Shown here in pieces: positions 35,084 through 46,149 of a stretch of 64,000 bases of DNA. A program made the translations under genes and the position numbers. Below the pieces are notes generated by a model. It did not search any database and was not told the DNA's origin. It was given only the letters and a program-made list of their open reading frames with translations. Source of the stretch: Zea mays (lineage: Eukaryota > Streptophyta > Magnoliopsida > Poales > Poaceae); the NCBI RefSeq assembly GCF_902167145.1, contig NC_050097.1:168422923-168486922 (forward strand), written 5' to 3'. Numbering within the stretch: the first letter of the stretch is position 1; each line of letters opens with the position of its first letter.

Positions 35084-35476
35084 TTGATGAATGGAATGAA
35101 GAACAACAAAAGGAATAGAAAAATATTTGGATACATGATTAGTCCACCTCAACCACAAGCAAAAGCCACAAAACACATGGAAACCCAAACAGGAAAATCA
35201 AGTCAGACTCAGCTATATGAGATACAGACACCCAATCAACCTCCATTCCTTGTTAGTCAAGCAAAGTTGACTCACAAAGAACTCAAAGCAAGAGGTGCTT
35301 GCTACTACTGCAAAAATGAAGGACATATTATTCGTGAATGCCCCAAGAAGCGTCTAGACCGACTAGAGAAGAAAGCTGCCAAGCATGACCTAAGCAATAG
35401 TTCAGAAGACCTACCATTTTATAAGTATGATGATGAAGGACGCTTGATTAGTATACATTGCGGAGCAAAGAAGTAA
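35084..35476 (+). pseudogene. Third gag-like ORF with CCHC knuckle (outer element)
   Basis: 130 residues, basic and Gln-rich, with the perfect knuckle CYYCKNEGHIIREC followed by PKKRLDRLEKKAAK. It resembles a gag C terminus repeated downstream of the protease remnant. The LTR starts 128 bases later. Confidence 0.7.
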
Positions 35477-35603
35477 GGAAGTTCCTTAATATTAGAAGAG
35501 TTCAATGTGAACTAAGAACCTATAAATAACCAAGCATCTCCTTTGCTTTCGTGCTAGCCTTTCCTTAATCTCGAGACGAGATTCTTTTTTAGAGGGGTAG
35601 ATT

Positions 35604-38600
35604 TGTAACACCATAAAAAATCATTAAATAAAAATAATACATTTAGTTATTAATGATATTGATGGTAATGAATTTTCTTTTAAGTGTTTGTTATGTATTT
35701 GCATTTGGAATAATTTTTTTATCGCGCATGATTGATTTTTGGTTATTGAATAACATTTCTTCTTAAATAAAAATCCTAGTAAATAAATAATATAATAATT
35801 ATCAGTCCAAAAATAACTATATTATTTATAAATAATTTTGGTTTAATTATTATAAATTTTAGGGTTATTTAAATATGTATTTCGAAATTAGAAAAAGAAT
35901 TAGAAAAAAGAAAAAAATAACCTAACCTAACCTAGCCGACGCCATTATTGGCCATGAAGCACCCCCGACCGACCCTTCATCTCTCTCCCATCCTCTATAA
36001 AAGGGCAGCCGAGCTCCTCTCTTCTCCCTCCCACAACCGAGCTCTCTTCCTCCCCGAGCTCCCTCTCTCTCCCACTCGCCCACGCTGTCGCCGGAGTTCG
36101 TCCACGCCGCTCATCGTCGTACCTCGCTGTCCGAACGCTCACCGACGACCGTGCCTGTTCTTTGCCCGCCAAGACTGCCGTTCATCCCAAGGTTAAAGAC
36201 AAACCCAAAACATTAATTTATTTTCTAAAGCATGTGTTGAATTAATGGATCTTGTGAATTATTGTTGTAATATTGATGCGATTTGGCGATTCACGTGTAT
36301 GGTTTTATATTTCGATATATACGTGTAACCGAAATCGAACCCCGCGACAACGCTTTAATATGTGTATGATTTTATAATTTTAAAATGAGTACGGTCACCA
36401 TTCACTAACTCAGTGATTTTCATATTAGAAATGTTTATTTCGCTTTATTGTGTGGAACGATAACTATTAGTAGTATTTTAGGTGTAAACTTATCTGTATA
36501 AAGAAATAGAAGAAATACCAAGTCACGTATTTTCTGGTCAAATGAAGATATAGATTTTACTATTCATAATAAATGTATTCATAAGTATAGCACTTAAATT
36601 ACGTAGAATTAGTAAAATATTTATGTATGTCATAATAACCATGAATAGGTTATTAAAAGTCCCATTTAGTAATTTACAATTAATTCTTAGTATATTAATG
36701 TCAGAAGAATTATAAATAAACAATTTTTGGTTACACGTATAAATTCTATTTAGAAAAGAAAGAAGAAAACCGAACGATAGAATTTATAATAATGTTAAAA
36801 TGACTTAATTAGACGCTTATACTTTCCTAATAAAGAAAATGATAGTATGTTGATAAATATAGGTTTCTTACTAATGAAGTAGATAATTTGTTTCTAATTT
36901 TAAAACGACATTTTAATAAATATCATATTTAACAAGGTTCGTTATAGATGTTTAAGTATAGTCGTATTAAATAAAAATTTAAAAGAATATATGTAGACCA
37001 TATGTTTCTTAATAAAAATAGAAGATAAATATATGTCCAATTAATAGATTATTTATATTTTCTTAATTAAAAGATAACAATAGTCATTGCTTTTATAAAC
37101 TAAAATGATAGTTTATACTTTTTCCTTTCAAATGATTTAGGTCATATGTTCCTAAAATGAAACTAAATATAATCAATAGATTATTTATATTTTCTCACAA
37201 TTTAATAATTAGACTTACATTTCAATCTGTCCATAACTAGTAATGTAAGCGTGATTAATCTGTTCATCACATTGTATCCATATTATTTATATATATCATT
37301 TAGTGGTGCCTAAAGAATAAAATAAAGAAAATTAGTGTTCATGTCCTTTTTATAATTAAAATGTTAGTTTACATATTTGTTTCGTATATAGCTATCTTAA
37401 CAAAGAATATAGGACATGTACTTTCTAATAAAAAATAAAATATAGTTGTTTGTTCATTGTCTCTTACATAAAAGTTTATTTAAAGCATATATCATAACTT
37501 TCCATAAATAGGTGTTTAATAATAATGGTCTTTTCACATAAAACCTATTTAGACTTATATCTTAATTTGTCATAAGTGATTGGTTAACAATATTTATAAT
37601 ATGCTCCATAATGCTTCTGAAATTAATAACATGATTAGTAGCCCATTAACCTTAGATATATAATATATATCTTTTCTAAAAGGTTAAAAAGGATTAATAT
37701 CGTTATAACATGTTTTATCGTCTTATAAACCCTTAATCTTAGACATATCGTGTATGACGTTTTGGATTAAATTGGTGAACCAAATATTTGTATATTTTAA
37801 TTAAGATATTTTAAGCTCATGTCTTGTTTTATAAAGTATAGATCACACATTTTTGAAAAGAATACCTTCTTATTATAACCATGACTTGCGACGTTTTTGA
37901 AAAACGAATGCTCTTTTCGTTAAGCTTTCTTTTAGCTTTACGTATGGTGAATGTGGTATGTTATTGAGTGGTGTTTGTTCTTCTTGTTTGTTTGTGTGAT
38001 ATTCAGTGGTTGATCTAGTAGTTAAGAATCAAGATCTATTCCTACCCGTGGAAGAACCTCAAGTTTTCAATAAGCAAGGCAAGTGGACTTCTCCCTCTGC
38101 ATACTCTGTTTGATCCAAACAATAAATTTAATAAAGTTTACTCTTCAATATATATATGCATAATTTGATGGGTTACCTATTTAGATACCCCTAACCTTTC
38201 CAACCTTACTCCTAGTTTAACCTGGGATTATGATCTAATCAAGTAGCTATGCTATTGCTACAACTTAACTTTATGCAGTCACTCCTGTTTATGATATTAA
38301 CGTTCCAAATGGTAAGTTTAATCTATTGTTGTTAACCGATAGTTAAACAAGATTATTGCATATTAATTGGAACATGGAGTGACCACCCGGGAAAACAGTG
38401 CTACCATGAGAACTATCATGGCTCTGGTCTTGGCTAAATAACTAGGGAAGTCTTATGTTGGGTGCTGGTCGTGGTCGACCGGAACGAGGGCATCTGGCAA
38501 GCACTTATATTCTGGCTCAGGCAGATTGGACACGGGCATAGTTCCTAAAGCTTTACCCTGCAGACTGGTCTATAAGTCGGTTACGTTAGGTGTGCTCTAT

Positions 38601-39387
38601 GCAATTTGACCATTTCCAGTATTTGCGTAATGAGGACTCTAGGGAGAAGCCTCGTAGTGAGACCCTGACCATTCACCTCGGAAGTGAATACGGGTCTAGC
38701 TAACCCGGGCTAGAAGGGAATCGTGACTCATGGGTAAAGATGCGCCACCTCTGCAGAGTGTAAAACTGATATATCAGTCGTGCTCACGGTTATGAGCAGC
38801 CTGGACTCCTCACATGATAATTGAACTTGAAGATGGAAATAAATCGAGATCCGATGATCTGCCAATGGTTTGCTTAAGTGGTTTCACTTAAGTGTTTTTG
38901 ATATACTCTATTACACCTTTGTTTAATGGGAATACTTGGGATTCACACTTATTAGTAAGACAGGTGTTGTTAATAAAATGTTGACCAACTAAAATGCTTA
39001 CTGCTCAACCTTAGCCTCACCTTGTTAAACTTGCATTAATTTTTCCCCCACTTGCTGAGCCCTGACCATAAGTGAGCTCACCCTTGCTTAAATTTTGATC
39101 AGAAGCTTGCAGATGAAGATATGATGCTGAACTCCATGGATGCTAGTCTAGTGATACCCCCGACCATCTTCCTGTGGATGGATGTCCATGTTTCGTTGTA
39201 CTTTGATGAATAAAGGTTAAGACATTATGTCTGTTCAAAGTGTAATATGTTAATATAATCGTTATTTATGCTTTTATGCATTGTCCTTTTGATATATTAC
39301 ACTTGTGATGTCAATATATGTGTGGAAATAGATCCTGGCACACATATGCTAGGCACCGGGCTCTGCCCTTGGGAAACGGGTGTGACA
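35604..39387 (+). repeat. 3' LTR of the outer element, 3784 bp
   Basis: Intact, TG...CA, uninterrupted copy of the LTR. TATA box at 35996-36003. Preceded by a purine-rich tract (AGAGGGGTAGA). Confidence 0.95.
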
Positions 39388-39469
39388 GTTGCACTTGCTC
39401 GACCGATGTGATAAGCACAAGCATGATTGTGTCGCTTTGTCTGATGGTATACATCTTTTCCTTCAACCC

Positions 39470-39550
39470 AGACTTCACACCTTCGTTACCCCATTTATTT
39501 GTCCATAATTCAGACTTCACACCTTTATTACCCCATTTATTTGTCTATAT
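39470..39550. repeat. Two-copy 42-bp tandem repeat
   Basis: CAGACTTCACACCTTCGTTA and the following CCCCATTTATTTGTC recur 42 bases later with one substitution (CTTCG to CTTTA region). Confidence 0.85.
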
Positions 39551-39879
39551 TTTGCGGCTCAGAGATACCGGATGAGAACCGGACAACTATGATCTATATA
39601 ATAGTACTTAATTGCTTGTAATATATATGTAGTATATGTACAAGGAAACTTTTGCTTGTCCTTTTAGTTTCAATGTGAAAGTGAACGAAACACCGATTGT
39701 GGATGTTGAGGGAGCTAGAGTGCGAGCGCAATAAGTAGCATCACTATCGTGACTGTGATGTTAGGTATGAATTCATGAACTATCCTACATGCAAGTAGAA
39801 GTGACTAAGTATATAGAAGTAGCAAGGATACAACTCTTCGACCAAATAGATTGCTAGAGTCACTCACCAAATATGATTA

Positions 39880-39911
39880 TGTGTCGTTGCAACACACGAG
39901 TATTGTACTAG
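39880..39911 (+). mobile_element. Possible Helitron 3' terminus
   Basis: A short hairpin (TGTGT, loop, ACACA around CGTTGCA) is followed about 12 bases later by CTAG and then T at 39912. Hairpin plus CTRR-T is the hallmark of Helitron 3' ends, and GTTGCAAC-centred hairpins are common in grass Helitrons. No 5' end or helicase was found, so this is tentative. Confidence 0.4.
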
Positions 39912-40338
39912 TGTTTTATAATAGGACTATTCATGGGTGAACTTGTTGTATTATATAATTTATAAGAGTGTAGAGTTGTGAGTTTGAACAATGAGATTTT
40001 AATTAGTTGTTATCCTTACTGATGGCATACACTCAGTTGCCAGTTTTAAAGGGGACTCAAATCTTTTGCCACAGACGAGAAAAAAGTACAAAAATTTTGT
40101 AATTTTCCACTTGTGGCAAGCCAGCTAGGATTGCCAGTGTGGAGTCCACCTAGAGAAGGCAGGCCAAATAACCTTTGTTGACCCTTTTCTTGTAAAAGGA
40201 TGATCTACGACGATGGGAAGACGATGATCGTGGTTCCGCATTGTTCTTCTCCCTTTTGTTCTCCTCTCCCTCCATTTGAGCATAGCGAGGCAAGATGCAA
40301 GGCACACGAATATCCCAGTGGACGGAGTCCTCTGTTGT

Positions 40339-40620
40339 TGTAACACTCTGTCCACTGTTGGACCGGCGGTAGTTACTCCTAGCAGCACTCTAGGATCATA
40401 GACCGTCCCCACAGACCAACATGAGTCTTTTGTGCGCACTTTGTCCTCACTCATGCGCATCCAAGAAAACTTCCTGATCTATCACCCATCCCAAAATTGC
40501 TCCAAGTCAAGCACGCTTAACTAGAGGTTCTTTCGAAACATGCTTCGAATAAAGAAGATGCACCTAGCTTGTTGATATGAGTATTCTATCAATCCTATTA
40601 AGCCTTGGGCCAGGTTGTCA
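40339..40620 (-). repeat. TRIM terminal repeat (3' in element orientation)
   Basis: Shares long blocks with 40808-41071, such as CTCTAGGATCATAGACC, CAGACCAACA and GAGTATTCTATCAAT. More diverged than the young LTRs elsewhere in the window. Confidence 0.85.
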
Positions 40621-40807
40621 CGATTCTCCTTTATAATACTGACGTCCTTATCTGTCAACCCAAGCCAGTAACCTCCCCACTTGGCCACATATGTGTGGTA
40701 TGCCATGCCATGTGAACACTTTGGGTCCACATGCGTCATGCGCCATATGCTCGAACCCTTATTCCACACACTCCCATGGAACCACGAGGGTCGACTCTGA
40801 TACCATT

Positions 40808-41071
40808 TGTAACACCATGTCCACTTTTGGGCCGACATTACATACTCCTGGCAACCCTCTAGGATCATAGACCATCCCCACAGACCAACACAAGTCTTTT
40901 GTGCGCACTTTGTTCTCACGCATGCACACCCAAGAAAACTTTCTGGCTGGTCATCCATCGCCAAGCATGCTTAACCTAGAGGTTCTTTTGAGATAGACTT
41001 CCAAAAAATAAGATGCACCTTGTTGGTATGAGTATTCTATCAATTCTATTAAGCTTTGGACCAGGTTGCCA
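40808..41071 (-). repeat. TRIM terminal repeat (5' in element orientation)
   Basis: Starts (plus strand) TGTAACACCATG and ends GGTTGCCA. Adjacent to the PBS at about 40787-40806. Confidence 0.85.
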
Positions 41072-41672
41072 CAACTGTGAGGAGGGAAGATAGAAGGTTT
41101 ATGGCTGGTAGGAACAGGACCTTCCCAAGTGAGCGTCTCTCAGATCTATTGGTGAGGGGGGACTCCCATTGATCATGTGCCCTGAATGCAAGCGGGGAAA
41201 GGGTGATTGAGCTTTGTTGCATGAAGGGAAATGATAACCAAGGTAGGGTATTCTCTAAAAGTCCTAGGAACACAATCGAGGTATATGCCCTTTTGAAAAT
41301 TTGTTCACTGCAATGTTTGTCCTTAGAATCCCACAACTTCATGACCATACTAGCGAAGCCTACTCTATCGTTTTCTATAATATCAAAAATCTTATGAAAT
41401 TCATGTGGCTTTGGAGGCATCATGTCGAGATACACCTCGAGCGAGACTTCACAACTAGGAATGGTAACACGCTCTAAATTTTGCACTATAAAATTTAAGG
41501 ATCAAATTATATTAGGATTAGACTCTATTTATATTCATTTTTGAACTAAAATTAATCAAGGACTCAAACGAATTATAAAGTAACATTTGTATTATGATCC
41601 ATTACCACCCCTATCCACAAGGAGAACACTGCCTTGAGAGGTTGTTGAGGAATACCTCCATCTTCTATGTCC
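41072..41672 (-). other. Unassigned region with a minus-strand ORF
   Basis: A 145-residue minus-strand ORF (41049-41486) has protein-like composition at its start (VTIPSCEVSLEVYLDMMPPK, then ASMVMKLWDSKDKHCSEQIF) but runs into the TRIM repeat. I do not recognise it. It could be an exon of a broken gene or a transposon fragment. 41487-41672 is AT-rich and featureless. Confidence 0.3.
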
Positions 41673-41675
41673 TTA

Positions 41676-42312
41676 GGGCATGTTTGGTTGTCTGTATGGT
41701 TGAGCCTGGCTCATATCTAGTGAGCCTAGCTTTGACTAGTCTAGCTACACACATGCAACTTTTGTGTTAGGTTGTCCATATGTGTTCAATCTGGTTCACG
41801 AGAGATGTTGTTTGGTTGCTTGCATAAATACCTATTGCATGAGCTAAAAATATTAAATAAATTTAAAATATATTAATAGACACTAATTATATATTAAAAT
41901 TAGTTAATAGACACCAATTGTATGTTAATAGACACTAATATATGTTAATAGTCTTAATTTTAAGCACTTAGTATTTTTGTTTGAAATATATATAACATGA
42001 GTGGTCTAGTTTTATTCGTAAAAATATCAAGAACACAAATATGAAATCGGTTCGATCATTAAAAATTTTAATTATAAGATATAACGAAAAGCACAAGCGA
42101 AAAAGACATCTCGAGATGTGTGCCTGTGCATCGGCTGATCGCACAGAGCCTACACGCGCGTACGCCCGCGACAGGCGTTTTCCATGGGCCTAGCTCCGGA
42201 CGCTTTAAGAATCGTGCCGACATGTATCTATGCAGGTGTGCAACCAAACAAACGATGCTTTGAGGATCCATGGATGCATGTGCATGTGCAGGGAAGTGAA
42301 CCAAATAGCCCC
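41676..42312. mobile_element. Tourist/PIF-Harbinger-type non-autonomous element
   Basis: Left end GGGCATGTTTGGTTG and right end (complement) GGGGCTATTTGGTTC form imperfect terminal inverted repeats. TTA target duplications sit at 41673-41675 and 42313-42315. 637 bp, no transposase. Grass Tourist elements share these ends and the TTA target. Confidence 0.8.
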
Positions 42313-42315
42313 TTA

Positions 42316-43580
42316 GGGCTAGTTTGGGTGCAAGGGGATTAAACCTGAAAGTCGCCTAGAGGGGGTGAATAGGCAAAACCTGAATTTTAATACTTAATAA
42401 AAAACCCAAACCTTAGTTAGGTGTTTGAATGAGAAACAGATCAATCATATTGCGGGAGATTAGTTCTTCTTGCAAGTATTGCTCTTATGACTACAGAATT
42501 ATTTTGGGAGCAACATAACTGATTTGGGATCAAGTGCAAGCAAAAGAACTTAGAAGAGGGAAGGTAGAAACAAATTGCAAGTAAAACACAACAAGAGAGA
42601 CACTAGCGATTTATTTATCAGAGTTCGGTTTCCAATAGAAACCTACCTCTCCATTGAGGAGTCCACTTATGATGGGTCTCTTTCAACCATTTCCCTCTCT
42701 CAAATGATCACCTAGACCGTTTGAGTGTTTCTTCTTAAACCGAGACCGGAATCTCCACGAGGATTTCCACACAAACTCGGACTCCCCCACTAGCCTTTAC
42801 AAGAATGAGAATGAGAGTGAGAGTGAGAAAGAAACTCAAGAGCACAAGAGTAAAGCAACAACTCAAATGGATCACACTCGTAAGGCACTATCTCTTTTCT
42901 AGCTCGATTTTATGAAATGTGTCACTTGGGAGGCTTTGGATGTTTTGGAGTAGTTGCAATAGGTGTATGGATGTTTGGTGTATCTCTTGTGTATATAGAA
43001 TGCTCGTTGGGGGTATTTATAGTCCCAACCACCTCTTGTAGCTGCTGAAGAAAAGCAGTAAAAACTGCACAACATGCAGTCGCACCGGACCTCCTATAGT
43101 AACAGTCCAGTGCACCACCAAATCTTGTTAGACTGCTGTTGCAGGGAGCCATTCTGACTAGGCCAGATGAACAATAATGGTCTGGTGCACCACCAGACCC
43201 TTGCCATGCCAGCTTGACTGCTGGAATACACGCTAAGGGGTGTTTAGAACGTATCCAAGGTGTTGAACTACTGAAATTTCATCTTCTCCAAAGTTTACCC
43301 CTTCTGGCTGGAATTGAGCTATTTTGAACTTAAAATCTTAGAAGTTGACCTTATGAACCTGTGAATCATAAACTTAGCAAACTATTTAGTCCAAATGGTT
43401 GTGATGGTCATCAAGCACCAAAGCTAATATAGAAATGGATTAAGACCCATTGCCCTTTCAAAAACTAAGGAGGGAAACCCTCCACATGTAACTAAATGTC
43501 TTATTCAAATGTCACCCCAAGGATTGTTCACACTTGGAAATGAAGGCGATCTAAGGGGATTTAGGTTTCTAAACTAGCCC
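42316..43580. mobile_element. Second Tourist/PIF-Harbinger-type element, interrupted by a solo LTR
   Basis: Ends are GGGCTAGTTTGG at 42316 and the complement of GGGCTAGTTTAG at 43580, with TTA on both sides (42313-42315 and 43581-43583). Only about 150 bp belongs to the Harbinger element. The rest (42346-43460) is a solo LTR inserted near the left end. Confidence 0.8.
42346..43460 (-). repeat. Solo LTR of a Sirevirus-type copia element, minus orientation, internally deleted
   Basis: The plus strand starts TGAAAGTCGCCTAGAGGGGG and ends GCCCTTTCA, i.e. TG...CA when read on the minus strand. The same ends occur in the larger LTR at 52449. Near-duplicated flanks AAACC and AAAAC (four of five match) suggest the target site. 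A minus-strand TATA motif lies near 43013. The palindromic GGTCTGGTG-CAC-CACCAGACC is at 43179-43199. Relative to the copy at 45445-46400 it lacks about 440 bp near 43227. Confidence 0.75.
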
Positions 43581-43689
43581 TTAGAAACATGGCGCAACCT
43601 TAGGAGGTTGTTCGCCGTCGGGTCCATCTTCAATGCCATAACAGAACTATGCCATCATCTCGGATGCGTCCATGCTGCCAGAGACCTTG

Positions 43690-43901
43690 GAGCGTTTGGA
43701 TCTCCTGACTAAGTTTAGTCTATATCACATCGAATGTTTGAATGTAAATTATGAGTAATAAACATATAGGACTCATCTCATCATTTAGTTCTTATCTGTG
43801 TAATTTGTTTTATAATTAAAATATATTTAATACTTCTAACTTGTATGCAAATATTCGATGGGACATGATTAAAATTTAGTCCACATGAACCAAATCACCC
43901 C
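43690..43901. mobile_element. Small MITE within the duplicated segment (copy A)
   Basis: The left end GGAGCGTTTGGATCTCC...GACTAAGTTTAGTC and the complement of the right end GGGGTGATTTGGTTC...GACTAAATTTTAATC are similar. About 212 bp, AT-rich, no ORF. Target duplication unclear. A second copy lies at 46612-46823 because of the segmental duplication. Confidence 0.6.
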
Positions 43902-44383
43902 TTTGTCTACCTCTAGCTCATCCATTGTTGTGTCGACTAGGGTCAAGGTCGCCGATGTCATCTTGTAGATCTCATGGCTCATTCGCCTGCTCTGGGAGAT
44001 CATCGGGCATATCCATTGTTTCTAAGCACCTCCCGTTGGAGGTTTGAGGAGCCGTCGTTGATGGGGACGAGCCCACGCCCACCGGATGTGAAAGCTGCTT
44101 GTGTGCCATCATAGAACTTCTCAAGGGTAACTGGATCAAGAGGTAGCATGTCCCCACAATGCGCCATTGATGTCATCAAAGTCTATATGATGTTTCTCAA
44201 CTCCTTAAGTTATTGATTTGGACACAGGTGATAGATAGGCTTGACACTTGAAGTTGGTTAGCCACTAAACATTTCTTATTCATCCACTTCGAATAAGCGT
44301 GGGCCAAAATAAGCATGCGCGTGAGATTAGCCGAACTGTGACATATTATCTTGTGGTTCTCTTTGCGAAAAGAAATGCAGAGC
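43902..44383. other. Unassigned sequence inside copy A
   Basis: No element boundary or gene was recognised. A 61-residue minus-strand ORF (43972-44157) has no known motif. Confidence 0.4.
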
Positions 44384-44726
44384 TGAAAGGGAAATGTGCC
44401 ATAGGGCCATTTCTACCTGTTTTGGTGATTAAGTGTCCAACACACCACCTGAGACTAACTATAGTGATGTGAGTATAATTTTAAGGTTTGTGCCTTTAGA
44501 TATGTTGCATATGTTCATTACAATGTTTCTAGTACTTGTGTTTGGGCTCTAACCTCTTTTGTAGAGAAAAGCACCTTTTGGGCTTAAGTTGAGCCATATT
44601 GCAAAATCTGAAGAAACACGAAGGAAAGGTATGTTTCCTACACTTAGTCAATTGGATTAGGTGCTAATTATGTTTGTCTAAGTTGCAGGGAAGCTACCAA
44701 AGAAAGCCAAAAAGGTTTGAAGGAGA
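44384..44726 (+). repeat. Truncated Sirevirus LTR start (first 343 bp)
   Basis: Begins TGAAAGGGAAATGTGCCATA, as do 47306 and 50498. It is cut at 44726, where the sequence switches to the 202-bp partial unit. Confidence 0.9.
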
Positions 44727-44928
44727 CGGGCCAGTGCGCCATCTCTCCAGCAACCCAAAACAACCTCTCTGATAAACTGGTCCTGATAGCCACCAGACTG
44801 GTCCGGTGTTCATGGACATGGGGTCTGTTGCATCAGGCCGAGAACAACTTCTGCACACCCTCTAGTAAGACGGTCCGGTGCACTTTAGTTATGCAGAACT
44901 TAGTTGAACTTCTCTAATTATTCTTCAA
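44727..44928. repeat. 202-bp partial copy of the 516-bp unit
   Basis: Matches the last 202 bp of each 516-bp unit (offset from CGGGCCAGTGCGCC to TTATTCTTCAA). Confidence 0.95.
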
Positions 44929-45444
44929 TAGGTGTATGGATTTTTGGTGTATCTCTTGTGTATATAGAATGCTCGTTGGGGGTATTTATAGTCCCAACCA
45001 CCTCTTGTAGCTGCTGAAGAAAAGCAGTAAAAACTGCACAACATGCAGTCGCACCGGACCTCCTATAATAACAGTCCAGTGCACCACCAAATCTTGTTAG
45101 ACTGCTGTTGCAGGGAGCCATTCTGACTAGGCCAGATGAACAATAATGGTCTGGTGCACCACCAGACCCTTGCCATGCCAGCTTGACTGCTGGAATCCAA
45201 AAGATAGGCATTGAACTCAGAAGGTCTAGTGCACCACCAGACCGGGCCAGTGCGCCATCTCTCCAGCAACCCAAAACAACCTCTCTGATAAACTGGTCCT
45301 GATAGCCACCAGACTGGTCCGGTGTTCATGGACATGGGGTCTGTTGCATCAGGCCGAGAACAACTTCTGCACACCCTCTAGTAAGACGGTCCGGTGCACT
45401 TTAGTTATGCAGAACTTAGTTGAACTTCTCTAATTATTCTTCAA
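44929..45444. repeat. 516-bp tandem unit 1 (LTR-derived)
   Basis: Starts TAGGTGTATGGATTTTTGG and is repeated directly and, as far as I can read, without a difference at 45445-45960. Its first 270 bases match the solo LTR at 42956-43227. It carries the palindrome GGTCTGGTG-CAC-CACCAGACC at 45148-45168. The open minus-strand frames inside are identical in both units and not genes. Confidence 0.95.
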
Positions 45445-45960
45445 TAGGTGTATGGATTTTTGGTGTATCTCTTGTGTATATAGAATGCTCGTTGGGGGTA
45501 TTTATAGTCCCAACCACCTCTTGTAGCTGCTGAAGAAAAGCAGTAAAAACTGCACAACATGCAGTCGCACCGGACCTCCTATAATAACAGTCCAGTGCAC
45601 CACCAAATCTTGTTAGACTGCTGTTGCAGGGAGCCATTCTGACTAGGCCAGATGAACAATAATGGTCTGGTGCACCACCAGACCCTTGCCATGCCAGCTT
45701 GACTGCTGGAATCCAAAAGATAGGCATTGAACTCAGAAGGTCTAGTGCACCACCAGACCGGGCCAGTGCGCCATCTCTCCAGCAACCCAAAACAACCTCT
45801 CTGATAAACTGGTCCTGATAGCCACCAGACTGGTCCGGTGTTCATGGACATGGGGTCTGTTGCATCAGGCCGAGAACAACTTCTGCACACCCTCTAGTAA
45901 GACGGTCCGGTGCACTTTAGTTATGCAGAACTTAGTTGAACTTCTCTAATTATTCTTCAA
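45445..45960. repeat. 516-bp tandem unit 2 (LTR-derived)
   Basis: Apparently identical to unit 1 and then continuous with 45961-46149, so this unit represents the undeleted LTR order. Palindrome at 45664-45684. Confidence 0.95.
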
Positions 45961-46149
45961 CTTGCTTTGGCTGTTCTTAAAAGTGTTCCTAAGACTTAGC
46001 AAACATATATGGAGACTAGCCTACTAGTCTAAGTCATGGACGTTTGTTGTTTTGACTTCTCTAACACATAATCCAATTTTAGCTCAACTTAGCTCCAAAA
46101 GTGTGAAACTTTAAGCTTGAGCTTTCTAGTTGCTTTGGTTGGTTCAAAT
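45961..46149 (-). repeat. LTR segment missing from the solo LTR
   Basis: CTTGCTTTGGCTGTTC onward links unit 2 to copy A-prime. In the left copy this stretch and the preceding 250 bases are deleted at about 43227. Confidence 0.7.

Larger units (their letters stand above)
11862..39387 (+). mobile_element. Outer LTR retrotransposon (non-autonomous), 27.5 kb including two nested elements
   Basis: The 3' LTR (35604-39387) starts TGTAACACC and ends GGGTGTGACA. The same sequence forms the 5' LTR from 11862 to 32225 once two nested elements are removed. The 5-bp target-site duplication GTTGC is perfect (11857-11861 and 39388-39392). A PBS-like TGGTATCAAAGC follows the 5' LTR and a purine-rich tract precedes the 3' LTR. 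The internal region (32226-35603) is only 3.4 kb, shorter than one LTR. It has gag-like zinc knuckles and a mutated protease but no reverse transcriptase, RNase H or integrase. It must have depended on a relative for mobility. Confidence 0.93.
39393..40338. other. Noncoding region between outer LTR element and TRIM
   Basis: Includes a 42-bp direct repeat pair (39470-39511 and 39512-39550, core AGACTTCACACCTT) and a possible Helitron 3' end near 39911. No supported ORF. Confidence 0.6.
40339..41071 (-). mobile_element. TRIM-type miniature LTR retrotransposon
   Basis: Two similar terminal repeats (40339-40620, 282 bp, and 40808-41071, 264 bp) flank a 187-bp core without coding capacity. On the minus strand the core begins with ATGGTATCAGAGTCGACC beside the right repeat. 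This is a perfect initiator tRNA-Met PBS. A purine tract (AAAGGAGAAT) precedes the left repeat. Direct repeats, PBS, PPT and tiny size define a TRIM. No matching 5-bp target duplication was found at the edges. Confidence 0.88.
43228..44726. repeat. Duplicated 1499-bp segment, copy A
   Basis: Matches 46150-47648 over its whole length with only a handful of substitutions and no length change. It contains the end of the solo LTR, the right end of the second Harbinger element, a small MITE, a 480-bp unassigned stretch and the first 343 bp of a Sirevirus LTR (44384-44726). Confidence 0.95.

Noticed and set aside
44918..45890. Identical 118- and 103-residue minus-strand ORFs occurring twice
   Set aside because: They lie in the duplicated LTR-derived 516-bp units and overlap palindromic LTR motifs; the identity reflects the duplication.
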